64,000 nucleotides of DNA, from NCBI RefSeq assembly GCF_029633865.1, contig NC_079224.1:22200404-22264403 (forward strand), given 5' to 3'. The position numbers and the translations under genes were made by a program. Origin of the DNA: Lampris incognitus (Eukaryota > Chordata > Actinopteri > Lampriformes > Lampridae). Positions within the stretch are counted from its first letter, which is position 1, and each line of letters begins with the position of its first letter. The notes under the pieces were generated by a model. The model saw nothing but the letters and a program-made list of their open reading frames with translations. It was not told where the DNA came from and ran no database searches. Positions 13,054 to 25,600 of this stretch are shown piece by piece.

Positions 13054-13794
13054 GGTACATACATGTATGTACATAGGTATGTAAGGTGCACTAATGATTT
13101 GGACAAAGCTGCACACAGACAGAGGGATTAACCGGATGCAGGTGTGTTTCATTGACTAGCTTGGCCTCTGCCGCTTCTCCCTGGCTGCCCCTCCCCCACT
13201 GTTGCAACTACTATGATGAAACAGATATATTTTACTTCCTCTAAGACATAATTTATTTTGCATTTGCAACAATCATTTATTTTTTCATGCTATACAATGT
13301 AAAAAAATATAAAGCAGAAATCCATCATCATCTGCAGGCCACACTGAGAATTTTCACATTATTGTGTTTTTATTTCATAAAATAAAATAAATAAATAAGA
13401 AATAAATAAACAAACATGTATGCAAATAGTACTGGTACAGAATTGAAATAGCTTTACTCTCACTGGCGACTATGAGAAAGAATTTATTTAATCTCTGTGA
13501 AGATTTTTATCTGACTCAAAGTGGCCCGAGACTCGTGCAGTCCTCTGCATCACTAGCAGGCATTACTCTTGAAGGGAGAGTTCCCCTACAGCTCGAGCTT
13601 TGCTGTAATCATGGCCTCCCGTTATTTTGGTGAAGCTTCAAGTTCCCAGTTTGCATCTTCCAGCTCAGACCCCAAATCTGTGAACGTCCCAGTGTCGTAG
13701 ACAGTTCCCCACTGCCAGCATCGAAACCGTGTAAAGCCCTGGGATTTTGGTTTTTCTGAACAAACTCTGGCCCTGTTGTACCCGTAACACCAGG

Positions 13795-15276
<1,482 letters not shown>

Positions 15277-15328
15277 GATGAAGGGGATCTAGTATCCTGT
15301 CTCACGTGTATCTCCAGAGACTGTGGCT

Positions 15329-15369
15329 GTTTGTTTGTTTGTTTGTTTGTTTGTTTGTTTGTTTGTTTT
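15329..15369. repeat. (GTTT)n microsatellite in RGS 5' UTR
   Basis: Ten GTTT units (AAAC in the RGS sense) between the ATG and the TATA-like box, so probably transcribed in the 5' UTR. Confidence 0.9.
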
Positions 15370-15424
15370 GTGATGAGCCGTGCCTCTTACGGTGTGACGC
15401 TCCTCTTCGTTGCAGAGCTTAAGC

Positions 15425-15500
15425 TTGTTCTTGTCTCGCCTGCCGCCTGCCAGACTTTTTATGAGGCAGCCTCTCCATGACGTCACACCCCTCAACCAAT
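15425..15500 (-). promoter_or_regulatory. RGS promoter: CRE, TATA-like box and CCAAT box
   Basis: In the RGS direction there is an inverted CCAAT (ccaat on plus, 15496-15500), a perfect palindromic cAMP response element tgacgtca (15478-15485) and a TATA-like ATAAAAA (15456-15462). A start site about 25-30 bp downstream (near 15425-15430) would give a ~150-nt leader. The perfect CRE suggests cAMP/CREB control, consistent with feedback induction known for several R4 RGS genes. Confidence 0.7.
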
Positions 15501-15669
15501 GAGGGAAGAGCTGTGGGCGGGTGAGCATACCCCACATCCCACTTTTTTCCTCCAGTCTACTTCCTCGCAACTCAGATTGGCATAAGTGATTGTTAAACAA
15601 TGGGTTTTTTTTATGAGGAACGATTGCCTGTCTAAGCATTCTTTCTGTTGTGTGTTAAGTGTTTCCATA

Positions 15670-15671
<2 letters not shown>

Positions 15672-15715
<44 letters not shown>

Positions 15716-15960
15716 TTTGTACTGTATGTCTTTTATGTTGTGTACTTATTTGTGTGCGTGTGTGTATTGTATGTACTGTATGTCTGTATGTTGTGTGCTT
15801 ATTTGTGTGCTTGTCTTTGAGAGAGCAGATGAGCAGGTGTGTGTGTGTGTACTGTCTTTTATGTTGTGTACTTATTTGTGTGCACATGTGTGTGTGTGTG
15901 TGTTCTGTGACTGTGTGTATTGTATGTACTGTATGTCTGTATGTTGTGTGCTTGTGTGCT

Positions 15961-16033
<73 letters not shown>

Positions 16034-16041
16034 GTGTGCGT
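15672..16041. repeat. Interrupted (TG)n tract with repeated tgtatgtactgtatgtctg units
   Basis: Two pure TG runs (15672-15711 and 15960-16041) flank a degenerate array containing tactgtatgtctgtatgttg and gtgtacttatttgtgtg two or three times each. Confidence 0.93.
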
Positions 16042-16568
16042 GTGTACTCTGCATGCTCTCCCTGTGATCACGTGGGTTTCCTGCGACATCAAAAAAGAGC
16101 CCCAATTAAAAAAACATGCAGAACGCTCTTCTGTCCTGTCTCTGACCCCGACATGGATGTCCGACTGGAAATGGTCACTGGGTGTCGAAGAAAAGAGCTG
16201 CCCACTGCTACTGGCTGCCCCTGGAGGACAGACAGTGGGATGGGAACATTTCTTCAGCCATCACTCCCTGCATGCGTGTGCGTGTATGTGCGTGTGCGTG
16301 TGCGTGACCAGTGTGTCGCTGTAAGACTAATAAAGTATCTCTTCTCTGTATGTGGTATGTTTGTCTGTGCGTGTTCTTGTACACAATTGGATTAATGATT
16401 TCTTTATTTAATTATGTTGGTTTTCAGAGGAAAACCCCAGGCATGCCCAGTGTCAGAGATCAGTTCTGCTCTATTTCTTTCTCATCAGGGCGAGATCCTT
16501 ACCGGCAGACCGGATTTAACTAGACTTTCCCTACCATTGTTTCTTTAAACAAAGTTACATACAGTACA

Positions 16569-16649
<81 letters not shown>

Positions 16650-16686
16650 TACACACACACACACACACACACATACACACACACAC
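16569..16686. repeat. (AT)n(AC)n microsatellite
   Basis: About 35 AT units followed by AC units with TA interruptions. Confidence 0.95.
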
Positions 16687-16689
16687 CTA

Positions 16690-17429
16690 AGGACCTATTG
16701 TTATTTGCAACAGGAACGATCTCTAATGAAAGATGGTGGGCCCACACTGAGGTCGATCTGATAAGTCATGACCCTAAGCTGGAAATCAGAGGCAAACCAA
16801 GGGAAACCGGATGAAAACGTAAGGGTTGCTGGAAAGGGTTTGAGCCAACTTCCTCCCCAGACAGCCCAGGATAATAATACTTCAGCCATATCTGTGGGTG
16901 TCAACACACAGTTTACACAGTCTATAACACTCCACTGGACTCCTGCTCTTACGGACATGCTTTAGGTGTTGACACTGAGTCACAGATGCCTAAAACAATC
17001 AGTGGGCCGGCTGGCTGGGCTTCAGGGGAAATTGGCCCAACATTCCTGTGAAAAACTAGATTTTCGCTTAATCAGCTTCCCTGTGGCCAAATGGTTCTTG
17101 AAAACCCATGAGCACTGTCTGGAATATTTGGCAAAGCTGTTTTTAGCCTGTGGGAATACAAGTAAATAGGATTGAAGCTGACCTACAGCTCTCTCTTCAG
17201 CTTTATTATTACATGCAATGCATACATGTGGCATCCTGCTGACTCTTCCAAAGAACTGAACAGCGACAGGAAGTCCCCGCGTTATGAACGAGTTCTGTTT
17301 TTGAGTCTGTTCTTATGTCAGGTTTGTATGTAAGTCGGAACAGTTTTGTACAGTTCACATCTAGCGTCAATTAGTCAAATGTTTGTCTTAGTATATAGTA
17401 TATATTTTACCTAAAACTTCATAAATATG
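16690..17429. other. Non-coding stretch before SINE A copy 3
   Basis: No gene supported. At about 17270-17345 a short segment (ccccgcgttatgaacgag...gtatgtaagtcgg) has the look of a dispersed repeat, but I cannot name it. Confidence 0.4.
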
Positions 17430-17825
17430 GGGTGTACGGGTAGCGTGGCGGTCTATGCCGTTGCTTACTAACATGGGGATTGCCAGTTTGAATCCCAGTG
17501 TTACCGCCGGCTTGGTCGGGCGTCCCTACAGACACAATTGACTGTGTGTGTGGGTGGGAAGCCAGATGTGGGTATGGGTCCTGGTCGCTGCACTAGCACC
17601 CCCTGTGGTCGGTCGGTCGGGGCACCTGTTCAGGGAGGAGGGGGAACTGGGGGATATAGCGTGATCTTCCTACGTCCCCCTGGCGAAACTCCTCACTGTC
17701 AGGCAAAAAGAAGCGGCTGACGACTCCACATGTATCGGAGGAGGCATGTGGTAGTCTGCAGCCCTCCCCGGATCGGCAGAGGGGGTGGAGCAGCGACCGG
17801 GACAGCTCGGAAGAGGGGTAATTAC
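17430..17825 (+). mobile_element. tRNA-derived SINE, family A copy 3, interrupted at its 3' end
   Basis: Head with box A (tagcgtggcgg), then the usual body to gctcggaagaggggtaatt. There it stops. The missing family tail (acaattggggagaaaag) appears about 10 kb away at 27908, suggesting that the transposon remnant between them inserted into this SINE. Confidence 0.85.
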
Positions 17826-17882
17826 AGTTTGTAAACAGTGATGACGTAGGTGTGGATACGCTTGCATTTAGGCAACGGAAGT
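17822..17882 (+). repeat. Left terminal inverted repeat of a two-gene DNA transposon
   Basis: The 19-mer gcatttaggcaacggaagt (17864-17882) ends just before the ATG of the SWIM/YqaJ gene. Its exact reverse complement is at 27828-27846, just upstream of the THAP gene that points back. Both ends also carry gatgacgtagg (17840-17850 and 27861-27871) at about the same distance. They may serve both as transposon ends and as promoters. Confidence 0.7.
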
Positions 17883-18310
17883 ATGGCGGAGTTAGCTAGT
17901 TTGTCAAACTATGCAAGGGGATTAACGACAAAAGATCGCCAAAGTTACAGCCTGAGTAAATTAACTTCAGCGAACGGCAACCGACTTCCAGATCCGTGTG
18001 GTATTACCGAGTGGGTGGAAGACGTTACTAAGTGGCCTAATATCCAGTGGCCAGATTTGGTGGAGAAACCGAGCGTATACACAAGAGAGAAGTTGCGGGC
18101 ATATAAGTCACTGGATGCTTACAACTATGTTGTCTGTGGTCACGTACAAAATGTAAAAAACCATGACGTAGACTCTGAGTTTTGTGTCCTGAAATCCCAA
18201 GTCTTGCCAAGTCAAAGACAAGGACACAAGACGGCTATGTACGAGGCATGGCTCATCATAAACAAACCCGACAACTACGTCCTCACAGCCAAGTGTACCT
18301 GCATGGCAGG
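17883..18310 (+). pseudogene. First exon of a SWIM/YqaJ-type transposon protein (remaining exons lost)
   Basis: Starts MAELASLSNYARGLTTKD and runs 143 codons to VLTAKCTCMAG, then a consensus donor (GG|GTGAGT at 18311). CTC is the first half of a CxC...CxH SWIM zinc finger. In multicopy fish proteins with this same N-terminus, the second half and a YqaJ-type exonuclease domain follow in later exons. Those exons are not visible downstream. Instead a Penelope-like element begins about 200 bp into the intron. An upstream in-frame ATG at 17850 lies in the terminal repeat and is less likely. Role in the living element: probably DNA end processing, inferred from YqaJ homologues. As found here it cannot make the full protein. 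Confidence 0.7.
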
Positions 18311-18489
18311 GTGAGTATTTTTGGTCCTGTTGCTTTTCTTGTTTGCTCAGGCTTAATGATATCGGCCTAGTTGTTGTGCAAACATGAAGTCTGCTTCTAT
18401 TTTACTGTCATTTTCTCCCCTCATCACATCAAAATGTGCCTTTCCCTGTGACTCAGTCATGATAAACGGGGCATGAAACTCACATTATC

Positions 18490-19308
18490 ATGAACTACGC
18501 AGAGTGTCTTGTTGATTCAGAGTTCCAGCTGTGGATGTTATTAAGTTGCAGTGGCCATTTTGAAAAACAGGCCAAAGACATGAAATTGAGATTTTGTGAA
18601 AGGAGTTATTCCCCAATTTTGATTGATGATGCAGTAAAGAAAGCCCAGTTCCAAAATCGGTCTAACCTCTTAACGAAAAATAAAAAAACTAATATGGTTA
18701 AAAACAATCCCAGACCATGCTTCATCACACAATACAGCCGCTGTGCCTCCAGGATGAAACAAATAATCAGGTCCAATTGGAAAATGATTAATAGTGATCC
18801 ACTTCTAAAGGAAATTTTCCCAAATCCACCTATGACAGTGTTCAGAAAAGCACCTTCTATAAAAGACAAACTTGTCAGGAGTTACCTGCCAGGCTCAAAA
18901 GAAAAAACATCGTTGCATAAAGACCTTTGGGGAACTTATAAGTGCGGGTCATGTAAGCACTGTGTGGGTGTCATTCAGTGCAAGACATTCCTTGACCTGA
19001 AAACCCAAAAAGAATACAAAACCAATGGCTTTATTAATTGTAATCCTGAGTTTGTTGTATATCGCCTACAGTGCCCATGTGGGTGCTTTTACGTAGGTAG
19101 GACAAAGAGGAAATTAAAAGAACGTTTTTCTGAACACAAATATGCAATAAGGATCAACAATGAAGATTATCCAATGGCCAAACACTATAGAGAAATACAC
19201 CATAGCGACCCTTCATCCTTAAGAGTCCAGGGTATTGAGATGATAAAGAAATCTGTACGTGGGGGGGATAGATTGAAAAAGTTGCTGCAGCAGGATCTGG
19301 AATTTTAA
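18490..19308 (+). CDS. Penelope-like element ORF, C-terminal linker and GIY-YIG endonuclease (272 aa)
   Basis: The C-terminal 80 residues form a GIY-YIG nuclease: VVYRLQCPCGCFYVGRTKRK, with the catalytic-type Arg, then FSEHK and later a conserved HYREIHH stretch. A Cys/His cluster (CGSCKHC) precedes it. This arrangement is the hallmark of Neptune/Penelope retroelements, where the nuclease nicks target DNA for reverse transcription. The N-terminal 110 residues match the thumb/linker part. The reverse transcriptase itself is absent, so the copy is 5'-truncated, as PLE insertions often are. It lies in the same strand as the SWIM/YqaJ exon, within its intron. The ATG used is simply the first in the truncated frame. 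Confidence 0.85.
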   Translation: MNYAECLVDSEFQLWMLLSCSGHFEKQAKDMKLRFCERSYSPILIDDAVKKAQFQNRSNLLTKNKKTNMVKNNPRPCFITQYSRCASRMKQIIRSNWKMINSDPLLKEIFPNPPMTVFRKAPSIKDKLVRSYLPGSKEKTSLHKDLWGTYKCGSCKHCVGVIQCKTFLDLKTQKEYKTNGFINCNPEFVVYRLQCPCGCFYVGRTKRKLKERFSEHKYAIRINNEDYPMAKHYREIHHSDPSSLRVQGIEMIKKSVRGGDRLKKLLQQDLEF

Positions 19309-19770
19309 GGCAATGGAATATCCCGGTTTGAACGAGGAGATAGACTATAGGCCTTTTTTATAAAAATGTCTAATTTATAGTCTACTGTCTTTCCGAGTCG
19401 CTGTGAACATGTACCTTTATTGTGCTATAGTTGTGGGTGTGTGTACACTTAATCTGTGTTTTTGTTTTCTTTTTACAAAGAACTGTGTTTGGCACGTGAC
19501 TGCGCTCTAGGATCTGTGTGAGGGGCGGGTCTTAGCATTGGCTGCTTTAGATCCAATCAAGCAACTACCACCTGTGCTATGTGCCTGCACAAAAACCATT
19601 CACTCCTGTTTTGTCTCACTATGCCCTGAAGAAGGCCCGAGCTGCTACGCGTGGGCATTTTTAGGTCCTTTTTGGATATGTCCAAGTTCCAATAAAGACA
19701 TTTTAATTACACGAAGTGCCTTGGTCAGAGAGATTTGTTCTCTTTTTCTCATCTGAAACTATTGAAGTAT
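18490..19770 (+). mobile_element. 5'-truncated Penelope-like retroelement
   Basis: Covers the GIY-YIG ORF and about 460 bp of 3' sequence containing ccctgaagaaggcc, a motif typical of PLE terminal regions, and a poly(A)-type signal (aataaag, near 19692). Exact ends were not found. Confidence 0.65.
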
Positions 19771-19859
19771 GCTAACTTCGCTTCTTATGTGTTTAAAGTA
19801 TGTTCTAAAGGCTCTAAATGTCTTACAGTGTCATCTGGTAACTCCAACTAAAAAGGTTG

Positions 19860-20090
19860 ACTACCCCTTTAAGGCGCTTAAATATGGCATATGACCCCTT
19901 TAAGGCAATCTAACATGGTCTAAACACCTTAATGTGTAACCGATTAACTTATATTAAAACGGTGGACTAGCCCTTCAAGGTTCTAAAATATGGTGTATTA
20001 GCCCTTTAAGGTTATATACTATGGTCTACACATCTCTTGGGTGTCACTGTAAAAATATGGTGGACGGCCCCTTTAAGGCTAACTCAACAT
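19860..20090 (+). repeat. Degenerate array of CCCTTTAAGG motifs
   Basis: The word ccctttaagg or a close variant occurs about five times (near 19871, 19898, 19970, 20002 and 20069), each near a tatggt/ggtggact word. The spacing is irregular. It looks like an old tandem repeat or part of a long terminal repeat. Confidence 0.6.
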
Positions 20091-20359
20091 GTCACTTACC
20101 ATAGCCTAGACACCACAGGAATAAACACACATGAATAATCCACACTCACACAGGTAAATAGAATTATATATACAAATGTATTATGAGTAATAATTATTAG
20201 AATGAATGAAAGTAATAAGCCTCAATGGCTAACAAGCATCTGCATTCCTATACACAAAAATTAATCAGACCAACACATTAGCATACAGCTCAACAACCCT
20301 ATAACTAAGCCGTCAATATAAATAAAAGAAAGTCAACCCCCAGTTGCAGGCCTGTTTCT

Positions 20360-21263
20360 TTATCGGGTACGTTGGGACCCTAAACAGCCCTCTTCGCTCC
20401 CCTTGGAAGCCCGCACATCCAGCTTGTACTCACAAAGAATGAATGCTCCTCTTCGTCTCGCGCTTCCCGCCGCAGCGCAGCAGCGAACGTCAGGCAGGCA
20501 ACCATCCTAGCTAACTGACTAGTTAGCCGTTAGCACCATCTCACGGTCGAACCGTGCGCTCGCCTCGGCAGCACAACACGGCAACAGACGACTCCTTCTG
20601 CGTTCCTCGATGGTCGCATGAACACAACACTACACTGTAACTGATAACGTTACTTCGCTAAACTAGAAGACGGCCCGACTCACTGTGGGGCGAGCCCCTC
20701 ACCGCATCCAGTCCATTCGCGCGTCTTGCTGTGCTAGCAACGAACACCGACTGTCTAGCTCGCTCCGTAACATCGCTGGGTCCACATATGGGACTGACGA
20801 GTAGTCAGTTTGTCTCCCCAGTCCACACAAACAGTTCCCGGGATGGGTCTCGGTCAGACACCCGCACACATCACTGTTCACTAAACTTCAATTACATTTC
20901 TCTCACCGCAAAATAGCATATAACGACTCGACATCAAACTGCTCCGTTTTGCTCACACAAGGGGCGAGTGACCTCCTTTCTCTCCCAGTTCAGTCTGCTC
21001 GCCCTGACGTTCCCCGCTGCCCTCTCAACCAATCACATTCAAGGTAAGTTATTCTCTCCACAGCCAACCAATCACAACAATGCATAAGTTTTCAACAATA
21101 AAAGTAAATGCATTTCACCTTGGTAAACTGTTTTGCAGAACAATATCAACAATATAATATATGCATATTCAAAAGGTAAACAAAATAACAAACATAGGCC
21201 AAACTCTTATCTAATAGTGCAATATAATATATCTAAGGCCTATAATTTAACCACAGGGTTACA
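20360..21263 (-). promoter_or_regulatory. GC-rich, CCAAT-containing segment, candidate LTR or promoter read leftward
   Basis: Unlike the AT-rich surroundings, 20360-21030 is GC-rich. Two CCAAT boxes (aaccaatcac near 21029 and 21067) face the minus direction. A minus-strand ATG frame (20881 to 20705) ends at a good donor (GCG|GTGAGG). The right edge at 21263 reads TGTAACCC on the minus strand, as an LTR would. I found no matching left end or target duplication, so the identity is open. Confidence 0.35.
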
Positions 21264-21439
21264 CCAGATAAGTTTCATTTTGTCATTGTGCATTTAATTA
21301 ATTTTCAAAAGTTCTCCTGCATCTTGTAACACCATAAACTACCATGAAAACCGAGCTTTTTTTTTATAATACAGCGATGAAAATCAAAGACGTGTAGACA
21401 CTGAGTCATTTCAATGTAATTGTTTGACCTTTACCTTCA

Positions 21440-21524
21440 GATTATTTATTCTGGAAATCAGATTGTCTAGTGTCTATTGTGTACTGTTTCTGTTTTAATG
21501 CTCTGCTTCATGACTTTTAATAAA
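21440..21524. terminator. Facing poly(A) signals between the two transposon genes
   Basis: Plus-strand aataaa at 21519-21524 would end the rightward SWIM/YqaJ gene. The reverse signal (tttatt near 21443-21448) would end the leftward THAP gene, whose stop is at 21544. This is what convergent genes of one element should look like. Confidence 0.5.
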
Positions 21525-21740
21525 ATCTTGAAAAAAATATTATTCAGCATAATAATTGTCTTCTTGTTGCACTGTCATCAGAGTTGACCGATGATGACAT
21601 CCGGGAACTGCAGGTTGTGGACCCAGAGTTTTGCAGCTCCTCTTTAAGTTTCTCATTTTCAGTCCGTAGTTTTACACACTCCTGCTGCAGGTTGACATAG
21701 TCATTCTGAAGCTGAGTGTACCTCAGGTTCAGATCATCAT

Positions 21741-21933
21741 TGTAGTAGACCAACAGCGCTACCTAGTGGTGGTTAAGCTAGGCTCTCATATACCCCGGAT
21801 GTTGACTGCTGCGACAGTCGGAGAGCGACAATAAAGAGGACAAGACGTTGGGAATTGGTCTTCGGCTCAAATCACTGTTATGGATATATTAGCAGTATAG
21901 GATACATCCAGATAATATAGCGAATATATTACA
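21741..21933 (+). repeat. G1 5' LTR
   Basis: 193 bp, TG...CA. A TATA-like catata (near 21787) and a poly(A) signal aataaa (21830-21835) suggest U3-R-U5 in plus orientation. Reading both LTRs side by side I see one difference (gcgacaat versus gctacaat). Confidence 0.95.
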
Positions 21934-22072
21934 GTGGCGACGAGAATGGGATACCTTTAATGTGAGAAGGTAATCCCGGTAGTTAATAAAAGCGGACGAA
22001 GCAACGTGACGCTACAAGCTAGCTTCCAGCCAGCTAGTAAGAAAAGACTAGCTAGCCAAGCCAAGCACAAGC

Positions 22073-22690
22073 ATGGCGCATTTCATCGGAAATATTGCTG
22101 AATACAAGGAAGGTAAAGAGGACTTCGAGTCGTACCTTGAAAGATTGGAGCAATGGATGATCGTTAATGAAGTGGAGGATGGTAAGAACGCCAATGTTTT
22201 CCTGTCTGTGATAGGCGCAGAAGCCTATGGCCTACTAAAGAATCTCTGCATACCAGAAAAACCGAGTAGCCTCACGTATGCAGTACTGAGCGGGAAACTA
22301 GCATCCCATTATAAACCCAAGCCACTAATCATAGCTGAACGTTTTATATTTCAGAAAAGAAACCAACTAGAAAATGAGTCAGTGTGTGATTATGTGGTTG
22401 CTTTAAAGCACTTGTCCACACATTGTGAATTCGGTCAGCATTTAAATGAAGCACTGAGAGACCGATTTGTTAGTGGGTTAAAGGTGGAGGCTATTCAGAG
22501 AAAGTTGCTCGCAGAACACAATCTGACTTTTGCAAAAGCATGTGAGCTGGCCTTATCTATGGAAATGGCGTCAAAGAATACGCTGGAGTTTGCCAGCAAA
22601 CCAAGCGGAGCTGCAACTGTGAATAAGCAAGGGTGTGTGGAGAAGCAAGTCGTCCACCAGCGAGTGGAAAAGCAAGCAACCTACCAGTGA
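22073..22690 (+). CDS. G1 Gag (matrix/capsid), 205 aa
   Basis: Starts at the first ATG after the LTR (MAHFIGNIAEYKEG) and is open to the stop at 22690. The SYLERLEQW, FLSVIGAEAYGLLKNL and SVCDYVVALKHLSTHCEFG stretches fit the retrotransposon Gag/capsid fold typical of Gypsy Gag. The zinc knuckles lie in the overlapping next frame, so Gag and Pol overlap by 56 bp (22635-22690) with Pol shifted by +1. This could be true programmed frameshifting or an old indel. Confidence 0.88.
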   Translation: MAHFIGNIAEYKEGKEDFESYLERLEQWMIVNEVEDGKNANVFLSVIGAEAYGLLKNLCIPEKPSSLTYAVLSGKLASHYKPKPLIIAERFIFQKRNQLENESVCDYVVALKHLSTHCEFGQHLNEALRDRFVSGLKVEAIQRKLLAEHNLTFAKACELALSMEMASKNTLEFASKPSGAATVNKQGCVEKQVVHQRVEKQATYQ

Positions 22691-25600
22691 CAACTCTAGA
22701 CCACAGAGAATAGAAACGCACCAACCCTGTTACCGATGTGGAGGTAACAACCATGCAGCTCAAGTATGTAGGTATAAAACCGAGACATGCCACAAGTGTT
22801 CCAAGGTAGGGCACATAGCAAGAATGTGTAAAACTAAAAATAGACAGGGACATACACAGTATGTGGCTGAAGACCACAGTCCAAGTGAGAGAGGAGATGG
22901 AAATGAGGATGAACTGTTTGGTGCGTATCCGATGAATACAGTGTACTCCACGAATACAGTTGGTAATGGAAAAAAGGACATTAAGGTCAGTATTAAGTTA
23001 GAAGGAAACCCTGTAGACATGCAGCTTGACACAGGAGCTGCCGTAACCCTGGTATCTGAGATAGTGTACAAGGAACATCTCTCACACCTGCCACTGAAAG
23101 AAAGTAAAGTGCGTCTGTCAACCTTTTCCGGCGAGAACATTCCCTTGATGGGCCAAGTGACTGTCAATGCGAAATATGACAACCAGAGTGGAGATTTACC
23201 TCTTGTGATTGTGAAAGGTGACAGACCAGCCCTCTTTGGCCGTAACTGGCTGGCCAATTTTAAACTAGACTGGGCAAGCATATTCTCAGTTACACCAGCA
23301 GGGGGCAGTGATAACACAGATGTAGAGGCAGTGTTACAGAGACACAAAGCAGTATTTGCTGAGGAGCCTGGCACTATTCGTGAATTTAAGGCAAATATCA
23401 AAGTGAAGCCAGATACAAAACCTGTCTTCAGAAAGGCAAGACCAGTGCCATACGCACTAAAAGACACAGTTGAAAAAGAGCTAGATAGGCTGGAAAAAGC
23501 TGGTATTATCTCAAAGATAGACCATAGTCAGTGGGCTGCCCCGATAGTAGTTGTACCCAAATCAGACAAGTCAATTCGTATCTGTGGAGACTATAAAGTC
23601 ACGGTTAATCAGAGTGTGGAAGAGGAGACCTATCCACTACCGAACGCCGAGGATCTCTTCGCCACACTGGCCGGGGGCACTCTCTTTAGCAAATTAGATC
23701 TCTCACATGCCTATCAACAGCTTGAGTTAGAGAAGGACTCAGAGAAGTATTTAACAATAAATACCCACAAAGGACTGTATGTTATCACAGACTTTCATAT
23801 GGAGTGTCGAGTGCACCTTCTATGTTCCAGAATGTGATGGACCAGATACTACAAGGCTTAGAGCATGTGACCTGCTTCCTCGATGACATACTAGTCACAG
23901 GCAGAACAAGAGAGGAGCACCTGAGGAACCTAGATGAGGTTTTGAGCCGACTGGAGAGCTACGGGGTAAGAGTGAAAAGAGCAAAATGTGACTTCATGCA
24001 GGAGAAAGTAGAGTACCTGGGGCATCTGATAGATAAAGAGGGACTTCACCCCACTGAGACAAAGGTTGCCACCATCGTAAATGCACCCCAGCCCACAAAC
24101 GTCACAGAGCTACGGTCATTCCTAGGACTGTTAAACTAGTATGGCCGTTTCATGAAAGATCTGTCGACCGTATTGCAGCCACTACACCAACTCCTGAAGA
24201 AGGAAGTCGAATGGAAATGGACACCAGAGTGTGCAGCAGCATTCAAGGCTGCCAAAGAACAGTTAGTGAAAAGCTCAGTAGTAGTACACTACGACACGGA
24301 GAAACCACTGAGATTAGCTTGTGACACATCCCCTTATGGGATAGGTGCGGTAATGTCACACATAATGGAAAATGGGGACGAGAAACCAATCGCCTTTGCG
24401 TCACGTACGTTGACAGAGGCAGAGAGTAAATATAGTCAGATAGAGAAGGAGGCGTTGGCCATAATATTTGGCGTGACCAAATTTCATAAATATCTCTATG
24501 GCTGCAAATTCAGTTTAATAACTGACCACAAACCCCTCCTTGCCATCTTAGGACCCAAGTCAGAAATCCCTACACTAGCCGCTTTGCGTATGCAGAGATG
24601 GGCACTGAGGCTTATGGCTTATGACTACAGTATAGAGTACAGAACGTCAGCGGACAATGCAAATGCGGATGCGTTATCTAGACTGCCGGGGAAAGAAAGG
24701 GACAAAACAGCGGAGGAGAACAGCATTTTTTATTTCTCATTAGTAGATGAGCTACCCATGCAGGCTACAGAGATTGCACAGAGCACTCTCAAGGACCCAG
24801 TCCTATGCAAGGTACTGGAACTGACCCGGTCTGGATGGCCGAGTTACATCAACGATGACACACTGAAACTGTACTTCAACAGAAGGAATGAACTGTCTGT
24901 GGAACAAGGATGCATTCTGTGGGGAATTCGAATTATCATCTAACCAGCACACAGAGAACGACTACTGTACGACCTACACCAAGGGCACCCCGGAGGGTGC
25001 AGGATGAAAAGTTTGGCGAGGGGCTATTTATGGTGGCCTCAGTTGGACAGTGATATCGAACGTGCAGTGCAGCAATGTGATGCTTGTCAGAGTGTGAGGA
25101 AACTACCAGCAGTAGCACCACTACACTGCTGGCAGTGGCCTACGAGAGTGTGGCAGAGGCTACATGTTGACTTTGCAGAGAAGGATCAGCAACACTTCCT
25201 AGTGTTAGTAGACAGTCATTCAAAATGGCTTGAGGTGATCCCCATGGCAACAACTACCGTCGCCAAAACGATCGAAGTGCTGCGGAGCATCTTTTCGTCC
25301 TACGGTCTTCCTGAGGAGATCGTCTCGGACAACGGTCCACAATTCACCTCGCTGGAGTACAAAACATTCCTGAAAAGCAACGGCATTAAGCAGACCTCGG
25401 TGCCAGCTTACCATCCTGCTTCTAATGGTGCCGCAGAGAGAGCAGTCCAGACGGTGAAAGCTTCACTTCTGAAACAGCTGCTCGATGAGAAGAAACAAAA
25501 CGTCACTATTACAGTGAAACACAGGCTCGCCAACTTCCTGTTGTCATACAGGACCACACCACACAGCGTTACAGGTTGCACACCAGCAGAACTGTTCCTC

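Noticed and set aside
15586..16395. 269-codon ORF rich in Cys and Val
   Set aside because: It follows the TG microsatellite; Cys/Val alternation is the translation of TGTGTG.
18490..19308. Host GIY-YIG repair nuclease (SLX1-like)
   Set aside because: The linker and Cys cluster before the GIY-YIG domain match Penelope-like elements, and SLX1 has a RING-type finger after the nuclease that is not present here.
20699..20881. Small minus-strand gene starting MNSDVCGCLTE
   Set aside because: It ends at a plausible donor but has no recognisable domain or downstream exon; kept only as part of the unexplained GC-rich block.
22760..23467. 235-codon minus-strand ORF
   Set aside because: It is the antisense shadow of the G1 protease/RT coding region.
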